A DNA stretch of 64,000 nucleotides. It comes from an uncultured Eubacteriales bacterium (lineage in GTDB: Bacteria; Bacillota; Clostridia; Oscillospirales; Acutalibacteraceae). A program made the translations under genes and the position numbers. The DNA lies in contig CAKSIH010000005.1 in the NCBI GenBank assembly GCA_934462705.1, positions 21,541 through 85,540 on the forward strand, given 5' to 3'. Shown here piece after piece: positions 18,581 to 28,425 of the stretch (its first letter is position 1; the number at the start of each line of letters is the position of its first letter). The notes below the pieces were generated by a model that saw only the letters and a program-made list of their open reading frames with translations, was not told where the DNA came from and made no database searches.

Positions 18581-19786
18581 ATGACAATTATGAAAAATAT
18601 AAAGTTTTCACCACCTGATATAACCGAAGCTGAAATTAATGAGGTCGTTGATACATTAAAATCTGGATGGATTACAACAGGACCTAAAACTAAGCTTTTT
18701 GAAAAAGAAATTGCAAATTTTTGCGGAACGAATAAAGCAGCCTGTTTAAATTCTGCTACTGCATGCCTTGAAATGACTCTCAGAATCTTAGGAATTGGGC
18801 CCGGTGATGAAGTAATTACAAGTGCATATACTTATACTGCATCCTGCAGCCCTATATGTCATGTTGGTGCAACACCTGTTTTAGTTGATACAAAAGAAAA
18901 TTCATTTTTTATGGATTACGAAAAATTAAAAGACAAAATTACAGCCAAGACCAAAGCAATAATTTCTGTAGATTTAGCAGGTAAAATGTGTGACTATGAC
19001 GAAATTTTAAAAATAGTTGATGAAAAAAGCTACTTGTTTAATCCTAATTCAGATATTCAAAAAAAAATAGGCAGGATAGCTGTAATTGCAGACTCTGCTC
19101 ATGGCTTTGGCGCAAAATATAAAGGACGAATAAGTGGCAGCGTTGCAGACTTTACAACGTTTTCTTTTCACGCCGTTAAAAACCTCACAACCGCTGAAGG
19201 CGGGGCCTTGGTTTGGAAATCCATTGAAGGCATCGATGACGAGCAAATTTATAAAGAGTTAATGCTTCTTTCGCTTCATGGGCAATCTAAAGACGCTCTA
19301 GCTAAAATGAAGCCTGGCCTTTGGGAATATGATATTTTAATGCCAGGTTACAAGTGTAACATGACTGATATAATGGCTGCTATAGGCCTTGCTCAGCTTA
19401 AGCGTTATCCTGCAATGCTTAAAAGGCGACGCGAAATAATTGAATTGTATAATGACAAGCTAAGCTCTGAAAATGTAACATTATTTTCACATTATAATGA
19501 TAACTATGAATCCAGTGGACATCTTTACCTTTTAAATTTAAATGGCAAAGATGAAAACTTTAGAAATAAACTTATTGAGTTTATGGCTAAACATGGCATT
19601 CCTACAAATGTTCATTACAAGCCTTTACCTCTATTCACTGCATATAAACAGTTAAGCTTTAACATTAATGACTTTAAAAATGCATTTAACATGTATAAAA
19701 ATGAAATTACACTGCCCCTTCACAATCTACTTTCTGATGAAGATGTTTTATACATTGCAGAGACCTTAAAAAAGGGATTAGGATAA
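18581..19786 (+). CDS. DegT/DnrJ/EryC1/StrS aminotransferase
   Basis: PLP-dependent sugar aminotransferase (401 aa) making an amino sugar nucleotide for a surface glycan. Signatures: GWITTGPKT near residue 30, CLNSATACLEM, GDEVITSAYTYTASCSP, DSAHGFGAKYKG, and the PLP Lys in FSFHAVKNLTTAEGG (about residue 193). The C-terminal IPTNVHYKPLP is also typical. An in-frame ATG at 18590 is an alternative start. It lies between the sugar transferase and the polymerase, so an amino-sugar-containing glycan is the likely product. Confidence 0.92.
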   Translation: MTIMKNIKFSPPDITEAEINEVVDTLKSGWITTGPKTKLFEKEIANFCGTNKAACLNSATACLEMTLRILGIGPGDEVITSAYTYTASCSPICHVGATPVLVDTKENSFFMDYEKLKDKITAKTKAIISVDLAGKMCDYDEILKIVDEKSYLFNPNSDIQKKIGRIAVIADSAHGFGAKYKGRISGSVADFTTFSFHAVKNLTTAEGGALVWKSIEGIDDEQIYKELMLLSLHGQSKDALAKMKPGLWEYDILMPGYKCNMTDIMAAIGLAQLKRYPAMLKRRREIIELYNDKLSSENVTLFSHYNDNYESSGHLYLLNLNGKDENFRNKLIEFMAKHGIPTNVHYKPLPLFTAYKQLSFNINDFKNAFNMYKNEITLPLHNLLSDEDVLYIAETLKKGLG

Positions 19787-19839
19787 ATTTTATAAGAGAA
19801 AAACTCTCTTTCGTATAAAATTAAGGAGCTGATTTTAAT

Positions 19840-21342
19840 TTGATAAAATCAAAAAAGAGATGTTTAAAAGAACTTTTACTTGATCCATCCTTTTTTAGAA
19901 TTATATACTTTATTACTCTTTTCGCAGCCGGCATTTCTTTCATTGATATATTTGCGTATACCTTAAATTGTCTAACCCTTATATGGGCATTAATTATATC
20001 TATCAATCTTATAAAGAATAAAAAATTTAAAAACATTAAATACCGTCTTATAATCATTCTCTTTTTATTAGTTACCATTCTTACAGCATTCCTTCATATC
20101 AAAATTTCTTTCATTGATGATTATAAATTTAATTTTATTTACAGCCTTGTCTATACGTTTCAGGCTTTTATGTGTTTTTTTATTTTTTATGGCATGTATA
20201 CCATCAATTCATTAGCAGAAATTGAATATGAAATGTTTTTTATTTTTAAAATTATTTTAATCTTAACCACAGTTGCGACACTTGTAGGATTTAGTATTTT
20301 CTTAATACAAAATGAAATTACAGTAAAATTTCCATTTGAAAAACTACCACAAATTTTTAAAGATACTGCTGAATCTGAATATATATTAGGAGTTGTACAA
20401 AAAGATACCGGAGTTCGATTTGAAGGAATATTTACAAATCCTAATATAATGGCATTTTATTGCAGTGTCTCACTAGTTTTTTGTCACATACTTGTGGTTA
20501 GTAAAAATTTTTTTAAAATAAAAAGTAAAACATTACTTTTTATAACTATCTCAACTTGCGTAATTGCAAATTTTATAGCCCTTATATTAAGTGATTCTTA
20601 TGCGTCTTTTATATTTCTTATTGTTTATGTTATTTGCAATTTATTTTATAAAATTGTTGCATCAGGAAAAAATTCATCAGCTAAAAATTATGTATTTAAA
20701 AGTTTAATATTTATTTTAACTGGAACCTTTTTTACAATTTCTTTATTAGTAGCAAGAAATTACTTTCAAAATGGTGCATCAGACGTAATAAGTGAAATTT
20801 CTTCTTTTACATCTTCTTCTGATATTAATATTGATAAAAATGAATATGATATAAAATTTGGTAGGCCAAATCATGATTTAAGCAGTGGTAGTGGCCGGAA
20901 AATTCTTTTAAAACAAGCATATGTAATATTAAAAAATAACTTCATAATAGGTGTAGGACCCACTAATTTGCTTTACTACGGACAAAAATATTTTGAGTCC
21001 GGACTTATTTTTCCAAACTTCCACAATGGATATGTGAGTATATTAGTTTCTTATGGAATCATTGGATTTGCTTTATTTATGTTGTTTTTAATTTTAGTTT
21101 TTTCAAATCTTTTATTGTTGTTATTTAAAAATAATAAGATTTTGAATAAAGTTTACCCTTTATTGTTTTCTGTATTAGTATCATATTTAGTATTTGCACT
21201 TTTTGAAAAAACCATGCTCTCTGAAAACAATTTTATGTGCGCATTCTTTTGGTTAATGCTAGGTTACGCAACAACCTATGCATTTAATACTAAATTTTTT
21301 ATGCTTAAAGGAAAAAATAAAACTGCGGGGGAATACAAATGA
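19840..21342 (+). CDS. O-antigen ligase / Wzy-type polymerase membrane protein
   Basis: A 500-residue polytopic membrane protein with about 11-12 hydrophobic segments and an extracytoplasmic loop containing SSGSGRKILLKQAYVILKNNFIIGVGPTN and FHNGYVSILVSYGIIGF. This is the O-antigen ligase (Wzy_C/WaaL) pattern. It probably polymerises or transfers the glycan built by the two preceding enzymes. It starts with TTG (19840) behind AAGGAG. A hairpin-like sequence precedes it (19789-19821). The end overlaps nadE by 4 nt (ATGA). The locus is too small to encode a full glycan pathway, so other genes must be elsewhere. Confidence 0.85.
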   Translation: MIKSKKRCLKELLLDPSFFRIIYFITLFAAGISFIDIFAYTLNCLTLIWALIISINLIKNKKFKNIKYRLIIILFLLVTILTAFLHIKISFIDDYKFNFIYSLVYTFQAFMCFFIFYGMYTINSLAEIEYEMFFIFKIILILTTVATLVGFSIFLIQNEITVKFPFEKLPQIFKDTAESEYILGVVQKDTGVRFEGIFTNPNIMAFYCSVSLVFCHILVVSKNFFKIKSKTLLFITISTCVIANFIALILSDSYASFIFLIVYVICNLFYKIVASGKNSSAKNYVFKSLIFILTGTFFTISLLVARNYFQNGASDVISEISSFTSSSDINIDKNEYDIKFGRPNHDLSSGSGRKILLKQAYVILKNNFIIGVGPTNLLYYGQKYFESGLIFPNFHNGYVSILVSYGIIGFALFMLFLILVFSNLLLLLFKNNKILNKVYPLLFSVLVSYLVFALFEKTMLSENNFMCAFFWLMLGYATTYAFNTKFFMLKGKNKTAGEYK

Positions 21343-23237
21343 AAGATGGTTTTTTAAGAGTAGCCTGTGCTACACCTGAAGTAAGGGTAGCCGATTGCAA
21401 ATTTAATACAAGCACTATAAAAGAACTCATAGATGAAGCAAAATTGCAAAACGTTTCTTTAATTGTTTTTCCGGAACTTTCGATTACCGCTTATACTTGT
21501 GGAGATCTTTTTCTTCAAAAGCGATTGCAAAATGAAGCTATTGATTCACTTTTAGAGTTAACTGATTATTCAAAAGCAGTAGACATGATTATTATTGTTG
21601 GTGTGCCCATATGTTACGGTGCAAACTTATACAATTGTGCTGCCGTAATTTATAAAGGAGAAATTTTAGGAATTATTCCAAAGGTTAATATTCCAAATTA
21701 TGCACCATATAAAGAAATGCGCTATTTTTCTAAGGGACCTATGTATGAAAAAATTCTTATAAATAATAAAGAAATACCTTTTGGAACAGATATAATATTT
21801 GCTTGTAGAAATATACCTGAATTAAAGATTGGTATTGAAATTTGCGAGGATTTATGGGTACCTACCCCTCCATCATGTTACCTTGCTGCATCTGGAGCTA
21901 CCCTGATAGCCAATCTCTCTGCAAGTGATGAAGTTCTCGGGAAATTTACATATAGAGAAATGTTAGTCAAAAGTCAATCATCTAAACTGGTTTGCACTTA
22001 CCTTTATGCAAATGCTGGACAAGGCGAGTCTAGTACTGATATGGTTTACTCTGGACATAATTTAATTTGTGAAAACGGCACTGTTTTATCTCAATCAAAA
22101 AAATTTTCAGTTGGTCTGACTATTGCAGACGTTGACCTACAAATGATTCAAATTGAAAGACACAGACTTACAACATTTTTAACATCCAGTACACCTTTCT
22201 CTCATGTGGTATGGTTCGAATTTCCTATTAAAAAATTAAACATCTCTCGTAATATCAGTAAGTATGGATTTTTTCCATCTGAGCAAAATGAGCTTAACGA
22301 ATATTGTGAACAGGCTTTAAAAATTCAATCAAATGGATTAAAAACAAGACTTAAACATATAAACATAAATAAAGTCGTTATTGGTCTCTCAGGCGGGCAA
22401 GATTCTACGTTGGCACTTTTAGCGGTTTTAAGAACTTTCGATATGATGAAGCTTGACACAAAAAATATTATCGGTGTTACAATGCCTTGTTTTGGAACTA
22501 CTGATAAAACTAAAAGCAACGTTATAAATCTTGCAAGGGCCCTTCATATTACACTAAAACAAATTCCCATAAATAAGTCAGTCCTAAGCCACTTTGAAGA
22601 TATTGGAAAAGATCCAAATATTCACGATGTGACATTTGAAAATGCACAAGCAAGAGAACGGACACAAATTTTAATGGACATAGCAAACACTGAAAATGCC
22701 CTTATGGTGGGAACTGCTGATATGTCGGAGCTTGCTTTGGGCTTCTCGACTTATAATGGTGACCATATGTCTATGTACGGTCTTAATTGCTCTATTCCAA
22801 AAACTCTAGTCACAAATATTTTAAAGTATGAATCAAAAAAATATAGTAGCACTGTAAAGGACATTATTCTAGATATTATAAACACACCTATTAGTCCCGA
22901 ACTTTTACCACCTAATAAAAATGAAACCACTCAAAAAACGGAAACTATTATTGGTTCATACGAATTAAATGATTTCTTTTTATATTATTTTTTGAGATAT
23001 AATTTTGAACCTAACAAAATTTTAAGATTAGCTAATATTGCTTTTAAAAATGAGTATTCTCAAGAAGAGATCCAAAAAAGGCTATGTACTTTCATTGATA
23101 GGTTCTTTAAAAATCAGTTTAAACGTTCCTGTTCTCCCGATGGACCAAGAATAACTGAAATTTCATTATCTCCGCGTTCTAGCTTTATGGTGCCAAGTGA
23201 TTGTAGCTCAACCATTTGGATTAACAGTATAAAATAA
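21339..23237 (+). CDS. nadE: Glutamine-dependent NAD(+) synthase
   Basis: Converts nicotinate adenine dinucleotide to NAD+ using glutamine and ATP. At 632 aa it is of the fused type: an N-terminal nitrilase-like glutaminase (about 1-280; VFPELSITAYTCGDL with catalytic Glu, IPKVNIPNY with Lys, GIEICEDLW with Cys) and a C-terminal synthetase with the PP-loop GLSGGQDSTLALLA and GTADMSELALGFSTYNGDHMSMY. All key residues are present. It overlaps the upstream polymerase gene by 4 nt and is closed by a strong terminator. Confidence 0.96.
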   Translation: MKDGFLRVACATPEVRVADCKFNTSTIKELIDEAKLQNVSLIVFPELSITAYTCGDLFLQKRLQNEAIDSLLELTDYSKAVDMIIIVGVPICYGANLYNCAAVIYKGEILGIIPKVNIPNYAPYKEMRYFSKGPMYEKILINNKEIPFGTDIIFACRNIPELKIGIEICEDLWVPTPPSCYLAASGATLIANLSASDEVLGKFTYREMLVKSQSSKLVCTYLYANAGQGESSTDMVYSGHNLICENGTVLSQSKKFSVGLTIADVDLQMIQIERHRLTTFLTSSTPFSHVVWFEFPIKKLNISRNISKYGFFPSEQNELNEYCEQALKIQSNGLKTRLKHININKVVIGLSGGQDSTLALLAVLRTFDMMKLDTKNIIGVTMPCFGTTDKTKSNVINLARALHITLKQIPINKSVLSHFEDIGKDPNIHDVTFENAQARERTQILMDIANTENALMVGTADMSELALGFSTYNGDHMSMYGLNCSIPKTLVTNILKYESKKYSSTVKDIILDIINTPISPELLPPNKNETTQKTETIIGSYELNDFFLYYFLRYNFEPNKILRLANIAFKNEYSQEEIQKRLCTFIDRFFKNQFKRSCSPDGPRITEISLSPRSSFMVPSDCSSTIWINSIK

Positions 23238-23275
23238 AAAAAAGGGTTTTAGCTTTGCTAAAACCCTTTTTTACA
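23238..23275. terminator. Bidirectional terminator between nadE and engB
   Basis: A 16-bp stem: six A then GGGTTTTAGC, paired with GCTAAAACCC then six T, with a TTT loop. It can end transcription of nadE (+) and of the engB operon (-). Confidence 0.9.
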
Positions 23276-23339
23276 CCACTTATATGCAAAATCTTTGCAC
23301 ACTTTTTATATTTTGCTTTATAGTTTAACATCTGCTAAA

Positions 23340-23921
23340 TTAAGACCTAACTAAACCTTCTATAATTGACCTTAAGTCATCTACTCCTTCTCCTGTCAAA
23401 GATGAAAATGTTAACGTTTTTATCTTTTTTTCAAATACCTTTTCTAAATCCAACAAGCTCTTAGCACGTTGACCACTATTTAGCTTATCGCTCTTTGTTA
23501 ATACAATGATAAAATTAAACCCTCTTTTCCCCAAATAGTTTATCATATTAAGGTCATCTTTTGTAGGTAAGTGTCTCATATCAATAATTTGAACAACAAG
23601 CGATATTTTTCTGTTGGAATTAAAATAGCCCTCCACTAATTTGGCCCAGCGAATTTTTTCTGAATCTGATACTTTTGCATAGCCATATCCCGGCAAATCA
23701 ACAAATTTAACTGAATTATCTATATTATAAAAGTTTATGGTTCCTGTTTTACCAGGTCTAGAGCTTACTCTTGCTAGAGATTTGCGATTTAACATCTTAT
23801 TAATAAGAGAAGACTTTCCAACATTTGAACGGCCTGAAAAAACTATCTCAGGTAAATTAGATAGTGGTATTTGATTTGGCAAGCCATAGGAAGCTTCCAT
23901 TTCAGCAATATTATAATTCAT
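23340..23921 (-). CDS. engB: Ribosome biogenesis GTPase EngB/YsxC
   Basis: An essential GTPase (193 aa) for late 50S subunit assembly. G1 GRSNVGKSSLIN (about 32), G2 TRP/GKT region SSRPGKTGTINFYN, G3 DLPGYGYAKVS, G4 TKSDKL (about 143) and G5 SSLTGEG are intact. AAGGAGG precedes the ATG. It is the last gene of the tig-clpP-clpX-lon-engB series, a usual order in Clostridia, 14 nt after lon. Confidence 0.96.
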   Translation of the reverse strand: MNYNIAEMEASYGLPNQIPLSNLPEIVFSGRSNVGKSSLINKMLNRKSLARVSSRPGKTGTINFYNIDNSVKFVDLPGYGYAKVSDSEKIRWAKLVEGYFNSNRKISLVVQIIDMRHLPTKDDLNMINYLGKRGFNFIIVLTKSDKLNSGQRAKSLLDLEKVFEKKIKTLTFSSLTGEGVDDLRSIIEGLVRS

Positions 23922-23935
23922 ATATCCTCCTTATA

Positions 23936-26332
23936 TTAAAAACTACTTATTATTTTATTTACTTCTGTTTTTTCCGCCTTTAAATCATTAAATCCATTTT
24001 TCAATACTAGCGCATTTTCAAGCACTGTATTTATGTCGGAAGCAAATATAAAATTTAATTTTTTTCTCACTTTACTATCTATTAAAGATAAATCTGATTC
24101 ATTCTCTTTAGGAATTATCACCGTGCTAATATTAGACCTATAGGCTGCCAGTAATTTTTCCTTCAATCCGCCAACAGCAAGTACATATCCTCTTAAAGTT
24201 ATCTCCCCTGTCATAGATACTTCACTTTTTATTGGAATACCGGTAAGTGCTGAAACGATAGCTGTTGCTATAGTTACCCCCGCTGAAGGTCCATCTTTTT
24301 GCACAGCTCCTTGTGGTATGTGAATATGAATATCAACTTTATTATAAAAATCATACGGTAAATTAAATTTTTCTGCATTACTTCTTATATAGCTAAGCGC
24401 TGTCTGCGCTGACTCCTTAATAACATCACCTAATAATCCTGTAAATTCTATCTTTCCAGATCCACTCATAACAGCTACCTCTACAGTAATATTTTCTCCA
24501 CCTAGATTAGTCCAAGCCAAGCCGTTACAAATACCCACCATATTTCTTTTACTTACGTTGCCCTTTTTATACTTTGGCTGACATATTATTTCCTTTAAAT
24601 TTCTCGCTGTAACTGAAATAACATTGCTGTTCCTTATAAATAAATCTTTCGCCGATTTTCTTAATACTAATGCTATTGTTCTTTCAAGTCCACGCACACC
24701 GGCTTCATATGTATACCCATCTATTAACTCTTTAATTGCTCTATCTGTAATTTTAAATTGGGATATATCTATTCCATGCTTTTTTAATAATTTAGGAATT
24801 AAATGCCTTTTAGCTATATAAAATTTTTCTTCCGACGTGTATCCCGAAAGATAAATTATTTCCATTCTATCAAGTAATGGATGCGGTATGTCATCTTTAT
24901 TATTTGCCGTTGTAATAAAAAAAATATCACTTAAATCGAATGGCATATCAATGTAATGATCATAAAAACTGCTATTTTGTTCTTTGTCTAAAACCTCAAG
25001 TAATGCTGAAACAGGATCTCCATGCATATTCTTGCCTAGCTTGTCTATTTCATCAAGAAGAATCAAAGCATTTTTGCTTCCGGCCATTTTTATAGCATTT
25101 ACTATTCTTCCGGGAGTAGCACCAACATACGTCTTTCTATGACCTCTTATGTCGGCTTCATCATATATTCCACCTAAAGATATTCTTACGTACTTTTTTC
25201 CTAATGCTTTAGCAATAGATTCTGCAATAGATGTCTTTCCAACTCCAGGTGGTCCTACAAGACAAATTATTGACCCATTAACATTTTTAGAAAGCTTTGT
25301 AACCGCTAAAACCTCCAAAACTCTGTTTTTTACCTCATCCATACCATAATGATCTTGATTTAAAATTCTTTCTGCATTTTTTAAATCTATGTTTTCATTC
25401 TTCTTGTCAGACCAGGGCAAATCTAAACAGAAATCTATATAATTATATATAACCCCAGCTTCCTGCATACCAAACTGCATTTTCGCAAATCTATTACACT
25501 CCTTAACAAGTTGCATTTCAACAGGTTTTGGCAAATCACTACTTATAATCCTTTCCCTCAAAATTTCTGCGTCCTTTTTTAACCCGTCTTCTCCTAATTC
25601 TTTCTCTATAACTTTTTTTTGTTCCCTAAGATAGTACTCCTTTCGGCCGTCCTCTATGTTATTCATGAGTTTAAAGTTAAGTTTCTTTTCTATTGATAAA
25701 ATATCTAACTCTTTTATCAATATATTCATAAGACTATCAAGACGTTTAAGAACATTTTTCTCCGCTAAAATTTCCTGCTTCAATTTATAATCAAAAACTA
25801 TGTTTGATGCTAAAAAATCTGCTATCTTATATGGGTCATTACAACATTCCACTTCACTTGCTATATGCGGTGATACTTTAGGCATAAGGCGAACATATTC
25901 ACTGAATAAATTTTTTACCGTTCTCAATGCAGCCAATTCTTTTGAGCTTAACTTCTTATTATCCTCCTTAATTGGTAAAATTGCAGCTAGCAAATATGGC
26001 CGTGTTTGTAAAATAGATTTAATTTTTCCACGGAATTTTCCTTCAATTAGAACATTGATTACTCCATTCCTATTATTTAAAACCTGTTTAATATCTGCAA
26101 AAACACCATCTTTATATATTCCATCGTTGTAATCCGGATTATCCTCGTTTATGTCTTTCTGAGCTACTATAAAAATCATTTGGTTCGTATTTATAGCCCT
26201 CTTTAATGCCTCAATGCTTTTAGATCTTCCTATATCAAAATTAAGTATCATTCCAGGAAAAAGCACTAATCCTCTAACCATAATTATAGGTGCTGTAACA
26301 GTAGAAAAACTTGGTTTAAGACCACCGTCCAT
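23936..26332 (-). CDS. lon: ATP-dependent protease La (Lon)
   Basis: Cytosolic AAA+ serine protease (798 aa) that degrades misfolded and regulatory proteins. Order: N-terminal substrate-binding domain (about 10-210), coiled coil, AAA+ module with Walker A VGPPGVGKTS (about 365) and Walker B ALILLDEIDKLG, then the protease domain with catalytic Ser in KDGPSAGV (about 690) and Lys in GGLKEKLLAA. All are intact. AGGAGG is 7 nt before the ATG. A terminator lies between clpX and lon, so lon may have its own promoter or rely on read-through. Confidence 0.97.
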   Translation of the reverse strand: MDGGLKPSFSTVTAPIIMVRGLVLFPGMILNFDIGRSKSIEALKRAINTNQMIFIVAQKDINEDNPDYNDGIYKDGVFADIKQVLNNRNGVINVLIEGKFRGKIKSILQTRPYLLAAILPIKEDNKKLSSKELAALRTVKNLFSEYVRLMPKVSPHIASEVECCNDPYKIADFLASNIVFDYKLKQEILAEKNVLKRLDSLMNILIKELDILSIEKKLNFKLMNNIEDGRKEYYLREQKKVIEKELGEDGLKKDAEILRERIISSDLPKPVEMQLVKECNRFAKMQFGMQEAGVIYNYIDFCLDLPWSDKKNENIDLKNAERILNQDHYGMDEVKNRVLEVLAVTKLSKNVNGSIICLVGPPGVGKTSIAESIAKALGKKYVRISLGGIYDEADIRGHRKTYVGATPGRIVNAIKMAGSKNALILLDEIDKLGKNMHGDPVSALLEVLDKEQNSSFYDHYIDMPFDLSDIFFITTANNKDDIPHPLLDRMEIIYLSGYTSEEKFYIAKRHLIPKLLKKHGIDISQFKITDRAIKELIDGYTYEAGVRGLERTIALVLRKSAKDLFIRNSNVISVTARNLKEIICQPKYKKGNVSKRNMVGICNGLAWTNLGGENITVEVAVMSGSGKIEFTGLLGDVIKESAQTALSYIRSNAEKFNLPYDFYNKVDIHIHIPQGAVQKDGPSAGVTIATAIVSALTGIPIKSEVSMTGEITLRGYVLAVGGLKEKLLAAYRSNISTVIIPKENESDLSLIDSKVRKKLNFIFASDINTVLENALVLKNGFNDLKAEKTEVNKIISSF

Positions 26333-26363
26333 AAAAATGCCTCCTGCTTTTTAATAATCAGCA

Positions 26364-26400
26364 AAAAGGGCCTTGACTTTTAAGCAAGAACCCTTTTTTC
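26364..26400 (-). terminator. Rho-independent terminator between clpX and lon
   Basis: On the minus strand: AAAAAGGG with inner CTTG pairs with CAAG and CCCTTTTT, directly after the clpX stop codon. It separates clpX from lon transcriptionally, at least in part. Confidence 0.75.
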
Positions 26401-26401
26401 T

Positions 26402-27709
26402 TTATGAAACTGAACTTTTACTCTCCCTTTTTATAGTTATATTAAAAGGAGATCTCTTTTCATCCCTTATTAGCTCAGGATCCGTTTCACCATTTACTAC
26501 ATTTTCATTAATTACAACTTTTTCTATAGTATAATCACCCGGTACGTTATACATCAAGTCTGTCAGTAAATTCTCCATAATTGACCTAAGCCCTCTAGCT
26601 CCCGTATGCCTGTCTAACGCTTTTTGTGCTACCGCTTCAAGTGCAGAATTTGTAAATTCTAAATTTACTTTATCAAGCTCAAATAGCTTTTTATACTGTT
26701 TAACAAGTGAATTCTTAGGCTCCACCAATATCTTAATAAGAGCATTCTTATCAAGGCCCTGCAAGGATGTAATAACTGGAAGTCTTCCAACAAGCTCCGG
26801 AATAAGACCATATTTAACTAAATCATGAGGCTCTACATCTTTCATCCAGTCCGTATTATAAAGTTCATCCTTATTCTTCACATCTGCCCCAAAGCCTACT
26901 GTGGAAAAGCCCTTTCTTTTCTCCATAATTTTATCCAGCCCATCAAATGCTCCACCACAAATAAATAAAATATTTGATGTATCAATTTGAATAAAGTCTT
27001 GCTGTGGATGCTTTCTCCCACCCTGAGGAGGAACGCTTGAAATCGTCCCTTCAAGTATTTTTAAAAGAGCTTGCTGTACGCCTTCACCACTTACATCCCT
27101 TGTTATTGATGGATTTTCAGACTTTCTGGATATCTTATCAATTTCATCAATATATATTATTCCTCTTTCTGCCTTCTCAATGTCAAAGTCTGCAGCTTGA
27201 ATAAGCCTTAACAAAATATTTTCAACGTCTTCTCCAACATATCCCGCTTCTGTCAAAGTAGTCGCATCAGCAATTGCAAAAGGAACATCTAGAGCCCTCG
27301 CAAGAGTTTGGGCCAATAACGTTTTTCCTACACCTGTAGGTCCTAATAGTAGTACATTACTTTTTTTTAGTTCTATATCTTCATCATTTGTACCAAAATA
27401 TACTCGCTTATAATGATTATATACAGATACTGAAAGAACCGTCTTTGCTACGTCCTGGCCTACAACGTATTCATCTAAAATGGCCTTTATTTCCCGTGGC
27501 TTAGGTAAAACTGCAGAAATTTTAGATGCCTTTTTGTTTTTAAACTTTTTGCCAAAAACTTCTTCTTCAAGAATAGACATGCATAAATTAACACATTCAT
27601 CGCAAATATATACCCCAGGGCCTGCTATAAGCTTTGCTGCCTCATCTTGAGGCTTATTGCAAAAAGAACAACATATGTTCCTTCCTTTAGTCTCATCTAT
27701 AGAAGACAT
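26402..27709 (-). CDS. clpX: ATP-dependent Clp protease ATP-binding subunit ClpX
   Basis: AAA+ unfoldase (435 aa) that feeds substrates to ClpP. The N-terminal C4 zinc finger CSFCNKPQDE ... YICDECV recognises adaptors; Walker A is GPTGVGKT (about 122), Walker B IIYIDEIDKI, and the pore and IGF-type ClpP-contact region follow. The RGL/sensor-2 segment GARGLRS is present. AGGTG precedes the ATG. It starts 8 nt after the clpP stop, as in many Clostridia. Confidence 0.97.
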   Translation of the reverse strand: MSSIDETKGRNICCSFCNKPQDEAAKLIAGPGVYICDECVNLCMSILEEEVFGKKFKNKKASKISAVLPKPREIKAILDEYVVGQDVAKTVLSVSVYNHYKRVYFGTNDEDIELKKSNVLLLGPTGVGKTLLAQTLARALDVPFAIADATTLTEAGYVGEDVENILLRLIQAADFDIEKAERGIIYIDEIDKISRKSENPSITRDVSGEGVQQALLKILEGTISSVPPQGGRKHPQQDFIQIDTSNILFICGGAFDGLDKIMEKRKGFSTVGFGADVKNKDELYNTDWMKDVEPHDLVKYGLIPELVGRLPVITSLQGLDKNALIKILVEPKNSLVKQYKKLFELDKVNLEFTNSALEAVAQKALDRHTGARGLRSIMENLLTDLMYNVPGDYTIEKVVINENVVNGETDPELIRDEKRSPFNITIKRESKSSVS

Positions 27710-27717
27710 TAGATCAC

Positions 27718-28302
27718 CTATCTTTCATGTATTACTTTATCTATAATTCCATAGGCCAGCGCTTGCTCAGCTGTCATAAAATTATCCCTTTCTGTATCTC
27801 TAGCTATTACTTCATATGGTTGACCTGTTCTTTCAGACAAAATGGTATTTAATTTCTTCTTGGTTTGAATTATATGATCGGCGTGAATCATTATGTCTGT
27901 AGCTTGCCCCTTAGCTCCACCGCTCGGTTGATGAATCATTATATCACTATTGGGAAGAGCATACCTCTTTCCTTTTGCTCCGGCTGCAAGTAAAAATGAG
28001 CCCATGCTGGCTGCCATTCCAAGACAGATCGTTGAAACATCACATTTTATATACTGCATGGTATCATATATAGATAAGCCATCCGTCACCGACCCCCCTG
28101 GGCTATTTATATAAAGGCTTATGTCCTTAGATGGATCTTGACCTTCTAAATATAAAAGCTGTGCAACTACAAGACTTGCCGTGTTGCTATTAACCTCATC
28201 TGTCAGCATTACTATCCTGTCATTTAATAGTCTAGAAAATATATCATATGAACGTTCTCCCCTGCTCGTTTGCTCAACAACGTAAGGTACTAAATTACTC
28301 AT
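27718..28302 (-). CDS. clpP: ATP-dependent Clp protease proteolytic subunit
   Basis: Serine protease subunit (194 aa) of ClpXP. The catalytic Ser is in GMAASMGSFLL (about 98), His in MIHQPSGGAKGQA (about 123), and Asp in RDTERDNFM (about 172). The frame is open from 28329, but the internal ATG at 28302 has GGAGGG 6 nt upstream and gives the family N-terminus MSNLVPYVVEQTSRGERSYD. It lies between tig and clpX in a conserved order. Confidence 0.96.
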   Translation of the reverse strand: MSNLVPYVVEQTSRGERSYDIFSRLLNDRIVMLTDEVNSNTASLVVAQLLYLEGQDPSKDISLYINSPGGSVTDGLSIYDTMQYIKCDVSTICLGMAASMGSFLLAAGAKGKRYALPNSDIMIHQPSGGAKGQATDIMIHADHIIQTKKKLNTILSERTGQPYEVIARDTERDNFMTAEQALAYGIIDKVIHER

Positions 28303-28425
28303 ACTAATCCCTCCATAAATGTTTTTCATACCTTAGATTAAAGTGCACACTAAAAGTTAATTCAGCATGCACTGTCATTCTACAATAATAATTAACACTA
28401 GTTTTTATTATTATTCAAAAACTTA

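Noticed and set aside
19789..19821. Hairpin-like sequence between the DegT and polymerase genes as a terminator
   Set aside because: Arms TTTTATA/TATAAAA and AGAGA/TCTCT exist but with a bulge and no T run; not enough to call a terminator inside this operon.
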